Below are positions 34,327 to 43,523 of a DNA stretch of 58,480 bases, one piece after another. The notes below the pieces were generated by a model. That model had not been told where the DNA came from and made no database searches. It worked only from the letters and a program-made list of their open reading frames with translations. A program made the translations under genes and the position numbers. The DNA is taken from NCBI GenBank assembly GCA_947588835.1, contig CANPZS010000009.1, positions 1-58,480 on the forward strand, read 5' to 3'. The DNA comes from an uncultured Bacteroidales bacterium. GTDB taxonomy: Bacteria; Bacteroidota; Bacteroidia; Bacteroidales; UBA932. The stretch's first letter is position 1. Every line of letters starts with the position of its first letter.

Positions 34327-35550
34327 TCATTCGTCCGTCCGGCTTTTTTTCAGGCCGTACGCCGGCATGAGGGCTATGATGTATCCTATCAAGGCCGTTC
34401 CTGCGGCGGTGGCGGCTATGTCTCCGGCCTTGAGGATGACAGGGTAGGAGTCCGTCATGAAGCCGTGCGGCATGCGGATGAATCCGAATTTCTGCTGGGC
34501 GAGCGAAAAGCCCGTGCCTATGACGAGCCCGGCCGCAAGCCCTACGAGGGAAATGAACCAGCCTTCCAGAACGAAGATCCTGCGTATCAGCCGCCCGTCG
34601 GCTCCGAGGCAGCGCAGCGTGACCATGTCGTCCTGCTTTTCTATCATGAGCATCGACAGGCATCCGAAGATGCTGAAGGATATTATTATGATGATGAAAA
34701 TCAATATGAGGAAGATGGCCCCCTTTTCATATTTCATCATGCGGAAGACCGATGCGTTCTGCCTGCGGCGGTCAAGTACCCTGAATTCCGTGCCGAGACG
34801 TTCGGACAGGCCGTCCATTATGTAGGACAGGTCTTTTCTGCCGCTTCCTTCCGCGAGCCTTATCTCCACGCATGACACTTCCGATTCGTATTGCAGGAGC
34901 TCACGCATGGCTTCTATCGGCATTATGAGCATGTCTCCGTCCACTTCGGCGTTTATGGAAAATACCGATGACGGACGCATGGAAATGGATTTCAGGGATG
35001 AAACCGGGTCGGACGGAGAGAAAGTTCCGGTACGCGAGGGATAATATATATCCATTCTGGACAGGAACCTCGGACTCAGATCCAGTTTCCGGGCCAGGCC
35101 GGCCGACACGGCGGCCGTAGGAAGCGAACCCTTGTGCAGGGAGAACGTTCCGTCGAGGACATAATTTCTTACTGGGGACTCTTCCTCGAACACCCGGTCC
35201 ACGCCTTTGGCCATGGCTATCGCCTGTTTGTCGTCGTAATTGATGAAAACGTTGTCGCTCAGCACTTCCGACACCGTGGCGACGCATTCTTGATCATACA
35301 GCCAGTCGAAGGCCTCTCCCTCGGGCACGAAGACCTTGCCGTGCACCGGATGCACCGCTATGTCGGGATCGGCCTCGCCGAGACTTTTCTCCATGAGGTC
35401 GTTGAACCCGTTGTAAACCGACAGGATTATGATGAGAGCCGCCGTTCCTACGGCCATTCCGGCCATGCTGATTGCGGAAATGATATTTATTACGTTGTGC
35501 GATTTCCTGGCAAACAGATACCGTCCGGCTATGAACAGTGGCAGGTTCAT
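34327..35550 (-). CDS. ABC transporter permease, LolC/LolE-FtsX family
   Basis: A 407-residue inner-membrane protein with one N-terminal helix (about 20-45), a periplasmic MacB-like domain (about 50-265) and three C-terminal helices (about 275-395). FARKSHNVINIISAISMAGMAVG and DMVTLRCLGAD(G) are typical of lipoprotein-releasing permeases, which extract mature lipoproteins for transfer to the outer membrane. The ATPase partner is not adjacent. The start overlaps the rbfA stop by one base. Confidence 0.88.
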   Translation of the reverse strand: MNLPLFIAGRYLFARKSHNVINIISAISMAGMAVGTAALIIILSVYNGFNDLMEKSLGEADPDIAVHPVHGKVFVPEGEAFDWLYDQECVATVSEVLSDNVFINYDDKQAIAMAKGVDRVFEEESPVRNYVLDGTFSLHKGSLPTAAVSAGLARKLDLSPRFLSRMDIYYPSRTGTFSPSDPVSSLKSISMRPSSVFSINAEVDGDMLIMPIEAMRELLQYESEVSCVEIRLAEGSGRKDLSYIMDGLSERLGTEFRVLDRRRQNASVFRMMKYEKGAIFLILIFIIIIISFSIFGCLSMLMIEKQDDMVTLRCLGADGRLIRRIFVLEGWFISLVGLAAGLVIGTGFSLAQQKFGFIRMPHGFMTDSYPVILKAGDIAATAAGTALIGYIIALMPAYGLKKSRTDE

Positions 35551-35897
35551 TATTTCTTTAGAAGTTCTTCTATATGTTCGGCATAGTCGAGAGAGGTGTC
35601 GAGCTGCAGGACAAGTTCCGGCACTATGCGGAACTGCTTGGCGACGATCCTGCCGAGTTCGCCGCGGTACGAGCGGAGATTCTGCCGCAGCGTCTCCATG
35701 ACGCTTTCCTGCCTGTCGGAGGGGAATATGCTCACGTATACCTTGGCCACCGACAGGTCCGGGCTCACACGCACTTCACTGACAGTCACCATGGCCCCTC
35801 CGAAGGAGGCCATGCCTTTGCTCCTGATGATTTCGGCAAGGTCCTTCTGCAGTTCCCTCGCCACCTTGAGCTGTCTGGTGCTCGGTGCCTTTTCCAT
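35550..35897 (-). CDS. rbfA: Ribosome-binding factor A
   Basis: A 115-residue KH-fold protein that helps mature the 5' end of 16S rRNA. It has the basic N terminus RQLKVARELQKDLAEII, the VTVSEVRVSPDLSVAKVYVS core and the FRIVPELVLQLDTSLDYAEHIEELL tail with the family signature. It sits between tyrS and the permease in one operon. Confidence 0.93.
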   Translation of the reverse strand: MEKAPSTRQLKVARELQKDLAEIIRSKGMASFGGAMVTVSEVRVSPDLSVAKVYVSIFPSDRQESVMETLRQNLRSYRGELGRIVAKQFRIVPELVLQLDTSLDYAEHIEELLKK

Positions 35898-35906
35898 TGT
35901 ATGCGG

Positions 35907-37196
35907 CTATATTATATTGATTATGAAATAATTCTTCTTGCCTTTCTGCACAAGTATATATTTCCCGTCCATTATGTCCCCGGGGCCGATGACGCGGTCT
36001 ATGCCGCCGACCTTGTCTTTGTTGACGCTTACGCCGCCGCCCTGTATCATCTTGCGGCATTCGCCCTTGGAGGGGAATACGGAGGTCTTCTCGGCGAGGA
36101 ATTCTATTATCCCGCAGGGGAGTTCGCCTGCCGCCACGTCGAATGTGGGTACGCCGGAGAATACGGCGAGAAAGGTCTTTTCGTCGAGCCGGCGCAGGGC
36201 TTCGGACGTGGAGTTGCCGAACAGCATGCGCGATGCGGCAACGGCATTTTCATATTCCTGCTCTCCGTGGCACATTATGGTGATTTCGCGCGCCAGGGTC
36301 TGCTGCAGTTTCCTCTGTCCGGGATCGGCGCGGTGTTCCTCTATCAGGGCTTCGACGGTCTCCCTGTCGAGCATGGTGAAGATCTTTATGAACCGCTCCG
36401 CGTCTTCGTCGCTGGCGTTGAGCCAGAATTGATAGAATTCGTACGGCGAGGTCTTTTCGGGGTCGAGCCAGATGTTGCCTTTCTCCGTCTTGCCGAATTT
36501 GGTGCCGTCGGCCTTTTTGATGAGGGGGCAGGTGAGCGCGAACGCCTCTTTGCCGAGCATGCGCCGTATGAGTTCGGAGCCCGTCGTTATGTTGCCCCAC
36601 TGGTCGCTGCCGCCGAGCTGCAGGATGCAGTTGTGGTGCTGGTACAAATAAAGGAAGTCATAGCCCTGCATGAGCTGGTAGCTGAACTCGGTGAACGACA
36701 TGCCCTCGCGCGATTCGTCGGAAAGCCGTTTCTTTACGGAGTCCTTGGCCATCATGTAATTGACGGTTATATGCTTGCCTATGTCGCGGATGAAGTTTAT
36801 GAAAGAGTAGTCTTTCATCCAGTCATAGTTGTTTACGAGCTCCGCCTTGCCGGGAGCGTCCGAATCGAAGTCGAGGAAGCGTCCGAGCTGCCTGCGGATG
36901 CATTCCACGTTGTGGTTCAATGTGTCTTCGTCGAGAAGATTCCTTTCCGCCGATTTCATCGAAGGGTCTCCGATCATGCCCGTGGCGCCGCCGACGAGGG
37001 CGAAAGGCTTGTGCCCGCACATTTGCAGATGCTTGAGTATCATTATGCTGACCAGGTGGCCTATGTGCAGGGAGTCGGCCGTAGGGTCAAAGCCGACGTA
37101 AGCGGCCTGCGGTCCTTCCGCCAGTTTTTCTTCCGTTCCGGGCATGATGTCCTGGATCATGCCGCGCCATCTGAGTTCTTCTACTAAATTTTTCAT
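35907..37196 (-). CDS. tyrS: Tyrosyl-tRNA synthetase
   Basis: A 429-residue class I synthetase. ATG 37196 gives [16 protein letters not shown]; 23 upstream codons overlap the promoter and are not used. The HIGH motif is at 44-47 ([10 protein letters not shown]) and KFGKT follows at about 233-237. A C-terminal S4 RNA-binding domain ends the protein. Length is normal for bacterial TyrS. Confidence 0.95.
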   Translation of the reverse strand: MKNLVEELRWRGMIQDIMPGTEEKLAEGPQAAYVGFDPTADSLHIGHLVSIMILKHLQMCGHKPFALVGGATGMIGDPSMKSAERNLLDEDTLNHNVECIRRQLGRFLDFDSDAPGKAELVNNYDWMKDYSFINFIRDIGKHITVNYMMAKDSVKKRLSDESREGMSFTEFSYQLMQGYDFLYLYQHHNCILQLGGSDQWGNITTGSELIRRMLGKEAFALTCPLIKKADGTKFGKTEKGNIWLDPEKTSPYEFYQFWLNASDEDAERFIKIFTMLDRETVEALIEEHRADPGQRKLQQTLAREITIMCHGEQEYENAVAASRMLFGNSTSEALRRLDEKTFLAVFSGVPTFDVAAGELPCGIIEFLAEKTSVFPSKGECRKMIQGGGVSVNKDKVGGIDRVIGPGDIMDGKYILVQKGKKNYFIINII

Positions 37197-37253
37197 TTTG
37201 TATGAATGCCGTTTTGTGTCAGCATCCCGGCGGAAAGGCCGGACATGCCGATG

Positions 37254-37261
37254 CAAAGGTA
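37254..37261 (-). promoter_or_regulatory. -7 promoter element of tyrS
   Basis: Minus strand TACCTTTG matches TAnnTTTG and lies 58 bp before the tyrS ATG. It is back to back with the tpiA promoter. Confidence 0.5.
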
Positions 37262-37270
37262 GCATTTTAA

Positions 37271-37301
37271 TTGTTATTTTCTATCGGATGAATTAAATTT
37301 G
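37271..37301 (+). promoter_or_regulatory. Promoter of tpiA
   Basis: TTG at 37271-37273, 20-bp spacer, TAAATTTG at 37294-37301. About 60 nt of leader precede the tpiA ATG. Confidence 0.7.
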
Positions 37302-37367
37302 CGGAATGCAGGGAAACAGGGCAAGAATGCTCCGCAACCCGTGACAAATCAACAATAACCTATCGAT

Positions 37368-38123
37368 ATGAGAAAGAAAATAGTTGCAGGCAACTGGAAG
37401 ATGAACACCACGGTGCCTGAGGGCGTGGAACTCGCCAAGGCGGTGGTCGCCAAGGCTGCCGGAGTGCCTTCCGAAGTAGGACTCGTAATTGCCCCTCCTT
37501 TCACCCATCTCGCATGCGTGGCGGAAGTGCTGAAGGGTTCCGGAGTCGGTCTGTCGGCACAGAACTGCGCGGACAAAGAGAAGGGAGCCTTCACCGGCGA
37601 GGTGTCCGTTGACATGCTCGTTTCGGCGGGATGCGGATACACCATTCTCGGACATTCGGAGCGCAGGCAGTATTACGGGGAGACCGATGACAAGCTCGTG
37701 ACGAAGACGAGGCTCGCCCTCGGCGCCGGCCTTTCGGTAATCCTGTGCGTAGGCGAGAACCTCGACGAGAGGGAGCAGGGACGCCAGTTCGACGTGGTGT
37801 CGGAGCAGATCAAGAACGTGCTGTATAATTTCAGCGCCGAAGACATGGCCAGGATAATCGTTGCGTACGAACCTGTCTGGGCCATAGGCACCGGCAAGAC
37901 CGCCACCGCGGAACAGGCCGAGGAAATACATGCGTGCATCCGCAAGGTCCTGGCCGATAAATTCGGCGCCGGCGTGGCGGATGACGTCACCATCCTTTAC
38001 GGCGGCAGCTGCAAGCCTTCCAATGCGCGTGAGCTGTTCGCTTGCCCCGACATCGACGGAGGCCTCATAGGAGGCGCCGCCCTGAATGCCGACGATTTCA
38101 TAAAGATCGCACTTTCGTTCTGA
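37368..38123 (+). CDS. tpiA: Triosephosphate isomerase
   Basis: A 251-residue glycolytic enzyme interconverting dihydroxyacetone phosphate and glyceraldehyde 3-phosphate. It has the catalytic Lys in GNWKMN (Lys11), His in GHSERR, Glu in AYEPVWAIGTGKTA with the flexible loop 6, and the phosphate-binding GGSCKPSN and GGLIGGAAL. Complete and normal. It is followed by a strong terminator. Confidence 0.97.
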   Translation: MRKKIVAGNWKMNTTVPEGVELAKAVVAKAAGVPSEVGLVIAPPFTHLACVAEVLKGSGVGLSAQNCADKEKGAFTGEVSVDMLVSAGCGYTILGHSERRQYYGETDDKLVTKTRLALGAGLSVILCVGENLDEREQGRQFDVVSEQIKNVLYNFSAEDMARIIVAYEPVWAIGTGKTATAEQAEEIHACIRKVLADKFGAGVADDVTILYGGSCKPSNARELFACPDIDGGLIGGAALNADDFIKIALSF

Positions 38124-38190
38124 CGTCCTTATGCCTGCCGTTCAGGGACGGCCGCATATCACGGAACGCACGTCGCGGTCCGACGACTTA

Positions 38191-38227
38191 GCCGCCACGG
38201 CCACGCAATGGCCGCGGCGGTTGTTTT
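38191..38227 (+). terminator. Terminator of tpiA
   Basis: GCCGCC-ac-GGCCA (38191-38203) pairs with TGGCC-g-CGGCGG (38209-38220) around a five-base loop, followed by TTGTTTTT. It marks the boundary between housekeeping DNA and the decayed defence region. Confidence 0.75.
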
Positions 38228-38255
38228 TGCCGGTCATTGCTGCGGAGTGCAGTGA

Positions 38256-38812
38256 TCCATTAAAGCATGCGGTGGTGATACGTCCGCTGCCTTACCCTGT
38301 ATCGTGATAATATCAAGCTTTGCCATAAATGCTATGGTATCCGTAACATCTTCGAGATAGTCTTGTGCAAAGCTATTAATGGCGCTATGAGATCTATTAT
38401 GCCGATTCAGACTGGATACGGAATCAACTTCAGCCTAACGGAATGCTGAAAAACCATCCGCAACGAAATGCCGTTCTATAAACAATTGTAGATCTGGACT
38501 TATTTCTTCACCAAAGAGCCATACAAAAACGGAGGAAAAACGCTACTGGAAATCTTCCCGTTTAAAACTAAAGGCCTTGGTAAGAGGGAGATCTACAATG
38601 AACTCCAGACGGTGAAAGCCTTCCGTAGTCGCATCGCTCACCACGAAGCCATCCGTTTCGACACCACCGGAACAAAGAGCATGGCCGGAATTCGCGCCAA
38701 CTATGCACTCGTTATCAAATACATTCAGTTCCCGGGCTACCCTGAAACTCAACTGTATTACAGTCTGGACGTCCTTCCGGACAAAATCATGCAAAAGATA
38801 GACACCCTGTGA
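38256..38812 (+). pseudogene. Broken Abi-family (HEPN-like) abortive infection gene
   Basis: No single frame is open, but pieces in all three frames join into a recognisable Abi protein: ACGGDTSAAL (frame from 38265), LYRDNIKLCHKCYGIRNIFE (from 38297), YYADSDWIRNQLQPNGMLKN (from 38395), then EMPFYKQL, a TAG stop at 38489, and IWTYFFTKEPYKNGGKTLLE through RSRIAHHEAI to a TGA at 38810. The RxxxAHH-type motif is the HEPN RNase-like signature of these proteins. At least three frameshifts and one nonsense codon, plus loss of the N terminus, make it a pseudogene. Family assignment is from remembered sequence patterns. Confidence 0.75.
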
Positions 38813-38888
38813 GATTATCTTGGCGCAAAGATCCGATTAATCAAAATATCTGTCGCTTTTTCTATCTGGGTACTTCAGATGGAAATGC

Positions 38889-39756
38889 CTGTAAGCCGCG
38901 ATGAAAGAACAGCAAATCAGCCTTGAATGGTAGATGCCCCGATATTGAGACGATATTCCTGATCCATGAATATAAAGTCTTTTCCCAGTTCAAGAATAAA
39001 CTGCTTCATGTGTTCTACCAAGCCATTTCTCAACCGAGCTTCACTGTGCTTCTTCGGCAAATCAAGAAAATCGACAAATAGCGTGTCTTTGAACAAGACC
39101 GGCGCATTGGGATAAGTTTCGAGTAATCCTTTTGACATATTGTCCTTGCTTCCTAATAAAGCAGTATAAGTCTGATTGGAAATGCAACGCTGCATTTCTT
39201 TATAAGAAAGATGTTCCTTATTGGCATAGAGGATATAAAATATGCGTTCTTCATTGCTCTTGCAGCGACAAAGAATTTCTATATGATTGGACAATGTAGT
39301 CAGTTCCAGTATCTTCGGCATTTGTCCAATTTCCGGCTGGACAATTTGTGCAGTTTTTGGCTGCACAATTACAGATGCCTCTTGTATGGAGCGGCTCGCA
39401 GCAATTTGTGCAGACGGCATCTGCACAAATTCAGTGTTCAAATATTTTCTTATTGTTGCTATGAACGTTTCTGATGAATACTCATCATAAAACATTACCA
39501 TATTGTATATGCTTCTTTTGCTATATCCTTTGATGTCAGGATGTTGAGAACGTATGTGTTCGGATAATTGAGAAACAACCTTATTTCCCCATTCCTCGCT
39601 TTTCAATTTAGCCGAAACATAACCTCCCACCTGCCATGCAGTAAGCAACAACGCTTCATTAACAGCTTTGGAGGCATGGCTCTTATGTTGGAGAATAATG
39701 TCTATGACTTCTCCGAACTGTTGTTCGATTGATATGGCTATCTTATTGTTCTCCAT
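38889..39756 (-). pseudogene. DUF1016/YhcG-type nuclease gene, cut at its catalytic domain
   Basis: The open frame (39756 to a TGA at 38917, 279 residues) has the DUF1016 N-terminal domain (ALLLTAWQVGGYVSAKL, SEHIRSQHPDIKGYSKRSIYNM) and the middle segment FVDFLDLPKKHSEARLRNGL. It ends at YRLNIGAST, just where the PD-(D/E)xK nuclease should begin. In a shifted frame the next bases read FKADLLFFHRGLQ, the start of the nuclease motif, after which similarity stops. So an indel and a deletion removed the catalytic core. Intact relatives are often linked to type I restriction operons, matching the HsdR remnant immediately upstream. Confidence 0.8.
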
Positions 39757-39767
39757 AGATTTAATTC

Positions 39768-40429
39768 TCGCTTATGTTTGCCAAGATTGTTTCTGTCTAC
39801 TAAAAACAGAATCCTTCGCATGGGAGTATATGACAACAGACGGTATGCGGCAAGACAAGCAGTGTATGTTTTGCCTGCACCTGTTGCCAGCACCATCAAT
39901 GCCCGATTTTGTCCACTACGGAAGCTCTCTTTTCAAGTTCAGTTACCGCCTCATATTGGCAATCTCGCAATCCTTTTTTCTGTAGAGTAGGGAGTCCTGC
40001 AAAATAATCGCTTATCCCTAACTGCCTGACTAACTCATAAGGAGTTGGGATAGCCATTATCTGTTTGAAATTTTGTTCCTGTTTGCGGAAATCGCAGAAA
40101 TACAACTCTTTCCCATTTGAAGTAAAGATAAAAGGCAATGGTTTCTGATATGTCTGATAGATAAAAGGAACACTTTTGGCATATAATGCTGCCTGCTCAC
40201 ATACCTTATCGGAAAGGGCATCTATATCTTCCCTTTTTGCTTCCAGTACACCGACAGCTTTACCATTAATAAAAAGGAAATAATCTGCTTCAAGATTACC
40301 TTTTAGTAGCCCTTCCCTTATGGCGACAGCCGTACAGGTCGGTTCATAGTCTTCCCTATTGATTACCTTCCAACCGGCATCAGCGAACCACTGATCTATT
40401 TTTTGCCTCGCTTTTTCTTCTGGTGTCAT
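39768..40429 (-). pseudogene. hsdR: 5' fragment of type I restriction endonuclease subunit R
   Basis: The frame from ATG 40429 gives 177 residues with the HsdR N-terminal nuclease domain (DYFLFINGKAVGVLEAKRE holds the Asp and Glu-x-Lys) and ends at a TGA near 39896. A one-base shift in the GAAAAGAGAG run restores FRSGQNRALMVLATGAGKTY, the helicase Walker A motif, then ILFLVDRNNLGK. Similarity ends at about 39768, directly before the DUF1016 gene. Roughly three quarters of HsdR is missing, so it is not functional. No hsdM or hsdS is present in the window. Confidence 0.82.
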
Positions 40430-40484
40430 AATCGTTCCTATATTTCTGCATTATCAGAAGTTGCAAACTAAAAAATAAAAAACG

Positions 40485-40600
40485 TCATTCACGTTCATCC
40501 TTGTTTGTTATCAGATCTTTCAAGTCAAATTGAAGAATCTCTGCAATCTGCTGCAGTGTCTCTAAGTTAGGCTGGTGCAATTTATCCTATTCAGTTTCAT
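40485..40600 (-). pseudogene. XRE-type regulator with its DNA-binding helices deleted
   Basis: The start ATGAAACTGAATAGGATAAA encodes MKLNRI, a common start of small XRE regulators. Then, in another frame, comes QPNLETLQQIAEILQFDLKD through NKDERE and a TGA, the standard C-terminal end of such proteins. The helix-turn-helix between them (about 35 residues) is gone and the frame no longer matches. It has its own -7 element at 40622-40629 and lies upstream of the hsdR remnant, where a controller gene is often found. Confidence 0.65.
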
Positions 40601-40621
40601 TCTTAGATGCGATTTTATATG

Positions 40622-40629
40622 CAAATATA
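40622..40629 (-). promoter_or_regulatory. -7 promoter element of the XRE remnant
   Basis: Minus strand TATATTTG, 21 bp before the remnant ATG. The interval 40430-40744 otherwise holds only the XRE fragment, AT-rich sequence and the leader of the membrane protein gene. Confidence 0.45.
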
Positions 40630-40744
40630 GTGATTTATATTCAACGCACTGCCGCGAAATTTCGTATATTCGCGGTTGAAACCGTGGGGCAGGGACGACG
40701 CCGGAGGAACCGGGGTGCGGCCTGTTCCCGAAAACCGAACGAAT

Positions 40745-41275
40745 ATGATGACATGGCCGATTCTGCTCACCGTCCTTTCGCTGCTGACCATTCTGACCTA
40801 TACGTTGTGCGTTTGTATTGAGATTCACGGCATTCCGGCTTCCCTCAGCGTGACGTTCTTCCGGATCAGGCATCCTCTCCGCTTCCAGCTTACATTGGTG
40901 GCTACGGCCGGATTGCTGCTTCCCGGACTCCTCGCCGCCGGAGCGCCGCATACCTCCGGACTGGTGATGTCCGCTTCGTCAGGCATGATGCTGATCGCAC
41001 TGGCTCCGAACTTCCGGAAACCCCGGCAGGAGATAATCCATGTCATCGGAGCCGTCATGAGCCTTGTCAGTTCGCAGGTGTGGATGGTGCTCAACATGTA
41101 CGTGTGCCTTTGGCTGTGGGCCGTCTGCGTTTCCGCGATTCTCGTTGCAATGCTTTTTCAGAAACGGAAGTCCCTTTTGCAACGTTTCCTCGGCACGCGC
41201 CCGCTGTTCTGGATAGAGATTACTTCATTGGTGACGACGTATGCGTCCGTGCTGTGGCGGCTGATAAAGTTGTAG
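40745..41275 (+). CDS. Polytopic membrane protein, unknown function
   Basis: About 176 residues from ATG 40745; 23 in-frame codons upstream are unlikely because the hydrophobic start MMTWPILLTVLSLL follows directly. Six hydrophobic helices can be drawn (about 3-25, 43-62, 66-84, 97-117, 119-138, 153-175) with short loops. No catalytic motif is recognisable. GC content returns to that of the housekeeping genes here, so it lies outside the decayed island. I do not recognise the family. Confidence 0.65.
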   Translation: MMTWPILLTVLSLLTILTYTLCVCIEIHGIPASLSVTFFRIRHPLRFQLTLVATAGLLLPGLLAAGAPHTSGLVMSASSGMMLIALAPNFRKPRQEIIHVIGAVMSLVSSQVWMVLNMYVCLWLWAVCVSAILVAMLFQKRKSLLQRFLGTRPLFWIEITSLVTTYASVLWRLIKL

Positions 41276-41295
41276 GAAGATGCGGCGCCTAAGTC

Positions 41296-41796
41296 TTATT
41301 TGTTTGTGCCCCGGCAGAGCAGTTCCATGGAGGTGTACTGCGGGGTCATGCCCATGGCTTCATAAAAGGCCCTCGCAGCAGGATTGCACTCCCAAACATG
41401 CAGCGTGATATTATGGCAGCCCTGTTCAAGGGCGAAGGCTTTCACATGCTCGAACAGGCTTTTGCCGATGTGCATGCCCCTGGCTTTCTCATGAACGCAT
41501 ACGTCATCGATGTAGAGGGTGCTTATCGGGCGCAGGCTTCCGCCGGATACGTGCTTCAGTTCGCAGAAGGCATAGCCTAAGACATCCCCTTCCTTGTCAT
41601 ATACGAATACGGGGGTATCAGGGTCGGCAAAGATTTCAAGGAGTTCAGTGTCCGTGTATTTTTTGCCCGTTTCATTAAACAGGTCCGGACGGCCTTTGTG
41701 GTGAATTGCCAGCACTTGCCGCAGGAGGACGTTCACCGCGTCAAGATCGCGGGCTTCCGCTTTTCTGATTGTGAAAGTGCTCATCGGAGGCGTCAT
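41296..41796 (-). CDS. GNAT family N-acetyltransferase
   Basis: A 166-residue acetyl-CoA-dependent transferase. It has the IRKAEARDLDAV N-terminal strand, the acetyl-CoA motif A around VHEKARGMHIGKSLFEHV (R/Q-x-x-G-x-G/A type, here RGMHIGK) and the CNPAARAFYEAMGM motif B. The acceptor substrate cannot be predicted. ATG 41796 overlaps the YccF stop as ATGA; an ATG at 41784 is the alternative. A longer open frame upstream is only a shadow of yccF. Confidence 0.85.
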   Translation of the reverse strand: MTPPMSTFTIRKAEARDLDAVNVLLRQVLAIHHKGRPDLFNETGKKYTDTELLEIFADPDTPVFVYDKEGDVLGYAFCELKHVSGGSLRPISTLYIDDVCVHEKARGMHIGKSLFEHVKAFALEQGCHNITLHVWECNPAARAFYEAMGMTPQYTSMELLCRGTNK

Positions 41797-42161
41797 TGTA
41801 TCTTTTTGCCGAAGGGAAATATGGAATTTATCGCCATCTTGAAATGCTGGAAGCCCCAGGGAATGCCGACGATGGTGATGCAGAAGATGAGGCCGCAGAT
41901 TAGGTGGACGATCGCTATTTCCCACCACCCGCACAGGATCCATATGAGGTTCATCACTATCGACACGCAGCCTGGCTCGTCCGGCCCGTTCACCAATTTG
42001 TGGCCGAAAGGCCAGAGGGCGTAGGTGCCTAATTTGAACAGCTGCGCTCCGAATGGTATGCCGATGATGGTTATGCACATCAGAATGCCGACGAGGTAAT
42101 ATATCAGGGCGATTATGATGCCGCCCAGGACGAGCCAGAGGATGTTGCCTAAGAATTTCAT
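41793..42161 (-). CDS. yccF: YccF domain-containing inner-membrane protein
   Basis: 122 residues with two tandem YccF repeats: NILWLVLGGIIIALIYYLVG with ITIIGIPFGAQLFKLG, and NLIWILCGWWEIAIVHLICG with ITIVGIPWGFQHFKMA. The protein has about four membrane helices and no known function. It is cotranscribed with the GNAT gene. A -7 element TAATTTTG (minus strand, 42189-42182) lies 21 bp before the ATG. Confidence 0.9.
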   Translation of the reverse strand: MKFLGNILWLVLGGIIIALIYYLVGILMCITIIGIPFGAQLFKLGTYALWPFGHKLVNGPDEPGCVSIVMNLIWILCGWWEIAIVHLICGLIFCITIVGIPWGFQHFKMAINSIFPFGKKIQ

Positions 42162-42239
42162 ATTTTGTACGGAAAATCATGCAAAATTACTGCTTTTTCT
42201 TGAAATTCTATCCGCAGGCCTTATTTTTCCTGTCCGGTA

Positions 42240-42270
42240 TTTGCAGGGAATGAAATATGACATATATTTG
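42240..42270 (+). promoter_or_regulatory. Promoter of the PSD-like gene
   Basis: TTTG at 42240-42243, 19-bp spacer, TATATTTG at 42263-42270: an exact fit to the phylum pattern. Confidence 0.8.
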
Positions 42271-42335
42271 CAGCCGCTTTTTCATGGCGGAAAGAGCATG
42301 TTTTTGATGTGGGATTGTGAGATAATGACAGGCAA

Positions 42336-43523
42336 TTGAAACACGGTTCGCTTCTTGCCGGAAAGCTGATCGGAATGGTCGGCTCCGATACGAAACTGAA
42401 AAGGATGCTCGAGGCTTCGATTGAAGCCGCTGCCGCGATCAATCCGGACCGCGACACCAATCCGGCCCAGACTCTCGAAGAATTTTATGATTACGTGGAA
42501 TGGTCGTCCGTCACGCTGCCGAGATTCATACTCCGGCTGCCGGAAAGTTCGTCGCTCTACGACCGTATAGATCAAGGTCTTGATTATTTTTATTTTCTTA
42601 TAGACCAGCCGCTTGCCGAATTGGAGGACGCAGGGTATTATTATCCGTCGGTGCAGTATTATGAACCTTTCCGAGCGTGGGTGGTGGAATACGTGAAAGC
42701 CTGGGGCTCGTTCCTGTCTTCCGAAGCGTCGTGGAACGAGGACAGCGCCAGGGCCTTTTATGATGACGTTCAGTTCGGCCTTCCTATGGGCTGGTATGAA
42801 GATGCTTCCAACTGGAAGACGTACAACGATTTTTTCGCCAGGCGCCTCAGGGATGATTCGCAGCGTCCTGTAGCGTCTCCCGATGATGCGTCAGTGCTGA
42901 TTTCCCCGGTGGACGGCGTCCCGCAGGGGACATGGGACATAGATGACGAAGGGTATGTGAAGAAGAAAGGGGGAGTGCTGCTGAAATCGCGCTATTTCGA
43001 TTATATCCCCAATCTGATAGGTCCTGAATCCAGCTATGCCGAGGCATTCGCCGGAGGAACCCTCATACATGTATTTCTCGATGTCAATGATTATCACCGC
43101 TATCATTTCCCGCTTGCCGGCACCGTGCTTGAAATGAAGCATATTCCGGCCGCGGCCGCAGGCGGTGGCGTGTACGGCTGGGACGCCTCGTCGGGCAGGT
43201 ACGTGCTCGAGTCCCGAGAGCCCGGTTGGGAAACGGCGGAGACGCGTTCGTGTCTCATCCTTGGCACAGACGAATTCGGCCTCGTGGCGATATTGCCCAT
43301 AGGCATGTCGCAGGTATGTTCGGTCAATTTCTCGGAGGGCATCGAGACGGGATGCAAGGTGAGCAAGGGACAGGAGCTTGGATATTTCCTTTTCGGCGGC
43401 TCTGACTTCGTGCTGCTGTTCCAGAGGCAGGTGAAGCTGGAACTCACGCATGCGTTGTCGGAAAACGGGAACTATGCCCATATACTCGCGCGTGCCGAAC
43501 TTGGAAGGCTGTCGCTGCGCTGA
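42336..43523 (+). CDS. Phosphatidylserine decarboxylase-related protein
   Basis: About 395 residues with a TTG start (42336), or 382 if ATG 42375 is used; neither has an SD. The N-terminal third (PAQTLEEFYDYVEWS, WKTYNDFFARRL) matches the PSD-associated extension. The catalytic part has HVFLDVNDYHRYHFP and, near the C terminus, KGQELGYFLFGGSDFVLLF, where FGGS would supply the serine that becomes the pyruvoyl group after self-cleavage. It belongs to the divergent PSD family and is not the short canonical enzyme. Whether it decarboxylates phosphatidylserine or another substrate is unknown; no pssA is adjacent. Confidence 0.85.
   Translation: MKHGSLLAGKLIGMVGSDTKLKRMLEASIEAAAAINPDRDTNPAQTLEEFYDYVEWSSVTLPRFILRLPESSSLYDRIDQGLDYFYFLIDQPLAELEDAGYYYPSVQYYEPFRAWVVEYVKAWGSFLSSEASWNEDSARAFYDDVQFGLPMGWYEDASNWKTYNDFFARRLRDDSQRPVASPDDASVLISPVDGVPQGTWDIDDEGYVKKKGGVLLKSRYFDYIPNLIGPESSYAEAFAGGTLIHVFLDVNDYHRYHFPLAGTVLEMKHIPAAAAGGGVYGWDASSGRYVLESREPGWETAETRSCLILGTDEFGLVAILPIGMSQVCSVNFSEGIETGCKVSKGQELGYFLFGGSDFVLLFQRQVKLELTHALSENGNYAHILARAELGRLSLR

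Noticed and set aside
35574..37187. 537-codon open frame on the plus strand
   Set aside because: Antisense to rbfA and tyrS, both complete and conserved.
38612..38812. 66-codon frame called as an independent small gene
   Set aside because: It is the C-terminal piece of the broken Abi-family gene, starting at an internal methionine.
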